64,000 nucleotides of DNA from Opisthorchis felineus (lineage: Eukaryota > Platyhelminthes > Trematoda > Opisthorchiida > Opisthorchiidae). The DNA lies in contig SJOL01005810.1 in the NCBI GenBank assembly GCA_004794785.1, positions 116,793-180,792 of the forward strand, in the 5' to 3' direction. A model generated the notes under the pieces. That model was not told the DNA's origin. It worked only from the letters and a program-made list of their open reading frames with translations, and did no database searches. The position numbers and the translations under genes are program-made. Of the stretch, positions 59,465 through 64,000 are shown one piece after another. The first letter of the stretch is position 1; the number at the start of each line of letters is the position of its first letter.

Positions 59465-59959
59465 GTGAGTGACTTTTTTTTGCTTGACATCGTCTTCCTC
59501 TTTCATACCAGTTAGGAGTGCCAAAGCTTAATTATCAGTTCAAGATACATGCAGGCCCATAACACTTGACCCGATGCGTCCGCCCCCTCCCCCGGGTGGT
59601 CCGTTCCACCCCAACACAAGCTAACATCGCTAGCTTAGCTACCCGTACCGTCAGTGTACCTTGCTCAACTCTTATCAGGAAACCTACAGAGTTGCCCTCG
59701 TGATTCGAAAGGTGTACGTTACTTGTTTCTTAATAAAGATAAACCTGATGTTCACTGTTTCTTGGTCTTTCAGTGTACGCAGACTTAGCCAGCTCTGCTG
59801 CATGAGGCCATTAAATGTTAACTGTAAAGTATTCCTATTACTCACATATCATGAGTGGTAAAGGGAAATCCAATCGATTCCTATGGTTTTTCTATAGGAA
59901 GTCGTCACCGGGCAGCAAATGAAATGATGATCTCTTCTGTTCAGATGAGTAGCATAATG
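59465..59959 (+). other. Intron after the last visible ROR exon
   Basis: It begins with GTGAGT. No exon carrying the kinase C-lobe motifs was found in it. Confidence 0.4.
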
Positions 59960-60260
59960 ACGTTTGTAAGTGCACGTCAAACGTGCCTCTGACCACCTAC
60001 TTGTGGCTGATTGGCTCACTGATATCCAACAAAGAGAAACGTTGGGCAGAATACTTTGAGCAACAAATCAGTTGACTAACTACTACCTTCAACCTGGTCC
60101 GAATACGGAGGTCCTTCCAAATTTAGAAGTATTTGAGTGCACATCGTACTCAGGCGTCACCGAGCTTGTAGCCCCGAGTACCTTCTGTTCGTTCTGTTCG
60201 AGCACAACGGTGAATAGTTCAGTCAGTGCCAGCCCGATTTATTCGCGTCCATCTGTTTAG
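59960..60260 (+). pseudogene. RTE-like fragment G
   Basis: A frame reads SNKEKRWAEYFEQQIS, the R-W-A-E-Y/H-F-E-Q-Q-F linker of the same RTE family, ending in a stop. The rest is too worn to follow. Confidence 0.5.
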
Positions 60261-62639
60261 CACCGACGTTCCCGGACAACCGGTAAGTCTATATTCAGGA
60301 TCTGTGCTGCTAGTGAATATGGCAACCATAAGTGTCAGTCTGAATTATGGTTCCGCCCTCACTGATTCTGCGTCGTTCCATGGCGACGCACGAAACTTTG
60401 ACTATTGAGCGACGCGATTTTTCAAGCGGTTAAAGTTTGCATTGATCACATATGCAGATGATCCACAGTATCAGGGTTCCTGCACGTTCGATTGCGCCCA
60501 TCGACCGATTCTTTTGACTACGTTTGCTTAAAGATGGGTGTCCTGGAGGTTTTCGAACATGATCCGGTCAGTATATCCGCATATTTTTACCCTGGAGGGT
60601 CCCGATAATCCTGGTGTTTAAATCCTCGCTTGTAGTGTGCCGACGATGTCGTCCAGGTCTTTTGAGACGAACACGAAACATAGGTGTCATTTGGTAAATT
60701 AACCATGGTTATACCCTCCTTTGACGTGCGCTTTGCGCCCATAAAGCGCATTGCCATGCGTCGGTGAATATGCCCATCACCCCCATGAGTTCGTGTAGGA
60801 TTGCATATACTACGGTTATTGCATGAGATCCGATGGAAATGTATCTGATTAAGTCGGTACACGAACATCAAGAGCCCGCATCAATGCTGTTAGTTTGCTT
60901 CAATTCTTTCGTCAAAGAATACATCAGTAGGTATCAGTGGTTGCGTACACCAGACTACTGTGTTGTTTGGTTGCTTCATATTAACTCAATTAAGGGCGAA
61001 GTTGTTGCTTTCCGTATGCTGCCTTCCAAGAACTAGAGGGATCAAGGCGGGACCGTGTTACTGGTGGGACATAGTGAATTAATCCGAAAGACAAAATAAT
61101 CGAGGCAAGTCCAGTACCGTTGTGTTTACGACCGACTGGAGATGCAGTCAATATAAAAAAAGAACCAAAACCAGCTCAGTTTAGTGAGCGAATGTAACAT
61201 ATTCCTCTTAATATTAAGCATATTTAGCTTTCAGTATCACGGTAGACCGTAGGAGGTGAAGATTATCCTGTCCCTTTAACTGGGTCCGTATGAAGTGATC
61301 TCAGCTGGTAGGAAGTTAGCCAAGCACGTAAAAGATTTGGAAGGAACACCCGGTTTGCATCGATAGATGCTCCGAGCATGACATTACATGATGGTTACGA
61401 ACTAGTCATTGCAGTGTAGCAAATTTATGGAGCAGACCACTAAGTACGGAAGTGCTGCCTGTTAAAAAAATTTATAGGGTCAGAAAAATGAATTCTGTTG
61501 TCGAATCTGAGTTTCAAAAATTCTCCTCAATGTTGGTCGCGATCCCGAAGTCTCAACAATTAGGAACTCCGAATATTGCGTTGACAGAGCGGAGGACGTT
61601 AAATTTGCAAAAGGCTAATAAGATTGCGACTAGCAGATAGGGCTGAGGCCGCCGTTCTTATGAATTAAGGCGACTAGCTGTAGGTCATACCTTACCGACA
61701 GGTTAACAGCCATACGATTAAGTTAACATTAAATAAGACCAAGGTTATGGTTTGTAGGTATTGGAGATCCGGACTTGGAGGCATCCTAATACCAAGTCGT
61801 TCATGTACGTTAGAAATTCGTATGAATTCACCAAAAGTAGCTGGTTTTCCCTCGGACGAGAGGTAGGTCGGGTTGCAAAGCGGTCTTTTCCCGTAACGAA
61901 CTTGAAGATGGAACACAACACCGCAGTTTTCCTCGATATTCTGGATTTATTTTGTTGTGTCTCCTCAGGCGCGTACTGCGGACCTCAATAACAAATAAAT
62001 CTTTAAAAAAATTTCAATGGGAAAGACGCGCTCACTAGTTTATCACGGTAATGCCAGCAAAACGGAAAGCTGTTCCCGCTTACACGGATTCGGCTTCTGT
62101 TTGTGAATAGCCCTGACCTCATCAACTCTGATGTTTACTGTGTTTAACACGACATCAATACATCCGTTTGGTGGATGCTTGGTACGATGCTTGTTCTCAA
62201 TCAGATGACGGATGTGACCCTCTTTGACTTCTGTGCTGTATCGGTGCACCCGATTAGTTCAGTTATCTTTGTATTCTCCACGACACGTGCTCCCCTGTCC
62301 CCAAACGTGGTCGCCGTTCCGGTCTGCCTAGGTAGATGGCCGTGAACCCACGTGACTCGACTGATGATGCTGGATTTGGCGAACGGTGGTTATGGAACTT
62401 TGACTTGTGGCTCTGGAACGCAGTTTGTCTTGTGATCAGAGACTGTCCTGGCTACGTTACAAGTCCCTTGCATCATGTTCTTTCGGAAGACGTTATATTA
62501 CCTCGGTTACGTCTTCCCTTTTGATCGGTAGATTAATGAGAATGTCAAGTTCGGAGACAGCGCTACCATACTCCAGCTTGGGTGTCTTCACACTGGGTTT
62601 CTTAGTGCATACCTCGGAATAAGCGCGTGAACCGAGATT
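60261..62639. other. Unrecognised stretch in the presumed ROR intron
   Basis: No domain or RNA was recognised on either strand. Frames at 61452-61640 and 62043-62249 (minus) show no recognisable motif. Confidence 0.3.
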
Positions 62640-63010
62640 GTCTAGGACTATTGAGTTCTGCTAGAATTATGTCATCACTGCAAGTTTGTTCACCTCAGTC
62701 TTCAACCTTTTCTATTAAGCGACGCCTCTGTTGCGTTGGCACGAAGCTGGTGAAATGCAGGTATTGTCCTGCCAACTACCTAAACAGCACAGAATGGCAA
62801 CTACGTCTGAGGATGGGTAAGCACGAGTCGTTGAGAGTACAAAGACCGCTGACCCAAACAGATGTACCAACAGAACACTCATATCTAACAGGATCACATC
62901 TCACGCCACTGGCCCTGTCAGCTGCTCATCATTTGATTGAGAGCAAGCATCGCATCTACCTAACGACTGCATTTGATGTTCAACACGGCAAACAACAGTT
63001 TTCGAAATCG
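62640..63010 (+). pseudogene. Possible Penelope-type GIY-YIG endonuclease remnant
   Basis: The open frame 62627-63328 contains LVKCRYCPANYLNSTEWQLR, then LRMGKHESL. This fits the GIY-YIG core (xKCxxCxxxYIGxTxxxLxxRxxEH) with YIG worn to YLN. ALSAAHHLIESKHRI fits the later A-x-H-x-x-x-x-x-H-x-I block. It is a different subfamily from the element at 13750. The second half of the frame is unexplained. Confidence 0.45.
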
Positions 63011-63849
63011 CTGAAGTTGCTGCTGCTCGCAAACGGAACCCGAATATGTGTTAGCAGAAGCTTTTCGTTTTATTGGTACCACGGAGGTAGACTGCCGAAT
63101 GAACCGTTGCCATGGTACTTTCTCGTTCTATTTGTATTTATTATTGAAGCCTGTAGTACGCGTCTGGCGAGAACCAGCGAAATAAATTCGGAATACGGAG
63201 CAAAACTGCGCTGTTACGTTCCAGGTTCAGAGTACGGATTAGTTTCGATATTAACTCAGTGCGTACGAATGTACCTGAGGCGACGCTGTAGAAGTAGCAA
63301 AGTGGTTTTTACTGGCTGGCAACAATAAAATATCGGTCGCAATTTTCCGTAGATGAGGTCATTGGAGGCACAAAAATATGCGTGAATCTCGGCCAATGCT
63401 TTGACTGCCGCTTACTTTCAAAGACGAGATTCTGTTGCTTTGATTAACATCTGTATGGAAGACTTTGAACATGTATTTTAGCTGGATTCGGGCATCAATC
63501 GAGAGCTCTTTGACGTTAGGTAGACGTCTTGTTCGCTGTGATCAAATATGAGACGGTATACCAGTACTACCAGTATCTCAAAACATTGAATCCACTTCGA
63601 ACTCATGACTCTCGCTGGCCTGTATGACGCGCAACAATAGTAGAAAACTAAATACCACCGCTTGTCAGAAACGTGCAATTTTAAGTTATCCGTCAGCCCA
63701 TCCTAGGGCAACACGTGCTGCCATCATTTCGTCAGTGCGTAGTCGGTTAAGAAAGCCATCCACAGAATAGGTTGACCAACCAGTAGCACACAATGCAAGT
63801 ACTGAACGAACGGCTGGGTAGCTACACACCAGAATTGTTGAGCGCAGGT

Positions 63850-64000
63850 GAAGAATAAACAAACTACCCCAAAACGCAGATGAACATCAGGTGCTGGTTA
63901 GGGATCCGACAATGGCGAGCCGTCCACTATAGACTGGACACAAGATCGGTGTGGAAAAGCGTGAAAGTTTCGAGGGGAGGCGGAGGACTCGCACCACAAC
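63850..64000 (+). pseudogene. Penelope-like element remnant, cut by the window end
   Basis: Across frames the sequence gives MASRP.. and VKVSRGGGGLAPQ, matching the SAMADHALA...VEVLRRGLRFTPQ stretch of the element at 13750-15345, at DNA level also (ACAATGGCG.., GAAAGT.T..GGCGG). The element continues past the window. Confidence 0.6.

Overview
The window looks like a piece of a flatworm (most likely trematode) nuclear genome. It contains one intron-rich animal gene surrounded by decayed retroelements: RTE-like non-LTR elements, Penelope-like elements with GIY-YIG endonuclease remains, a hammerhead-type ribozyme, an R2-like element, a Gypsy-like remnant and a tRNA-derived SINE family. No bacterial operon structure, rRNA or canonical tRNA gene was seen. 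The taxon is inferred from this repeat mixture and from gene structure; I could not run a database search.

The only host gene I can support runs left to right from 21725 to 59464, and both ends are incomplete. Eleven exons with GT..AG borders join in one reading frame, because every splice phase matches, and give 1,245 visible codons. In order they encode two Ig-like domains, a Frizzled-type cysteine-rich domain, a kringle, one transmembrane helix, a very long cytoplasmic linker of about 315 residues, and most of a tyrosine kinase domain. This order is diagnostic of the ROR family of Wnt-binding receptor tyrosine kinases. The kinase is strongly altered: the Gly-rich loop keeps only its last Gly, the catalytic-loop Asn is Ser, and DFG is DFS. 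The beta3 Lys, the alphaC Glu and the HRD Asp remain. The cytoplasmic linker carries a compact cysteine cluster ending in a GATA-finger-like CNAC.

Region by region: 1-9890 holds a diverged direct repeat pair and a possible extra Ig exon (1983-2143), and is otherwise unreadable. 9895-20110 is a retroelement graveyard: RTE-like, a second non-LTR clade, and a Penelope-like element with its ribozyme, plus two SINEs with target-site duplications. 20110-21724 shows nothing. 21725-59464 is the ROR gene, whose introns carry SINEs, a 69-bp minisatellite, an R2-like element, RTE copies, a Gypsy-like remnant and an inverted pair of hammerhead-like modules. 59465-64000 lies beyond the last visible exon and holds an RTE scrap and two Penelope-type GIY-YIG remnants, the last cut by the window edge. 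The last part of the kinase (after alphaF) is not in the window.
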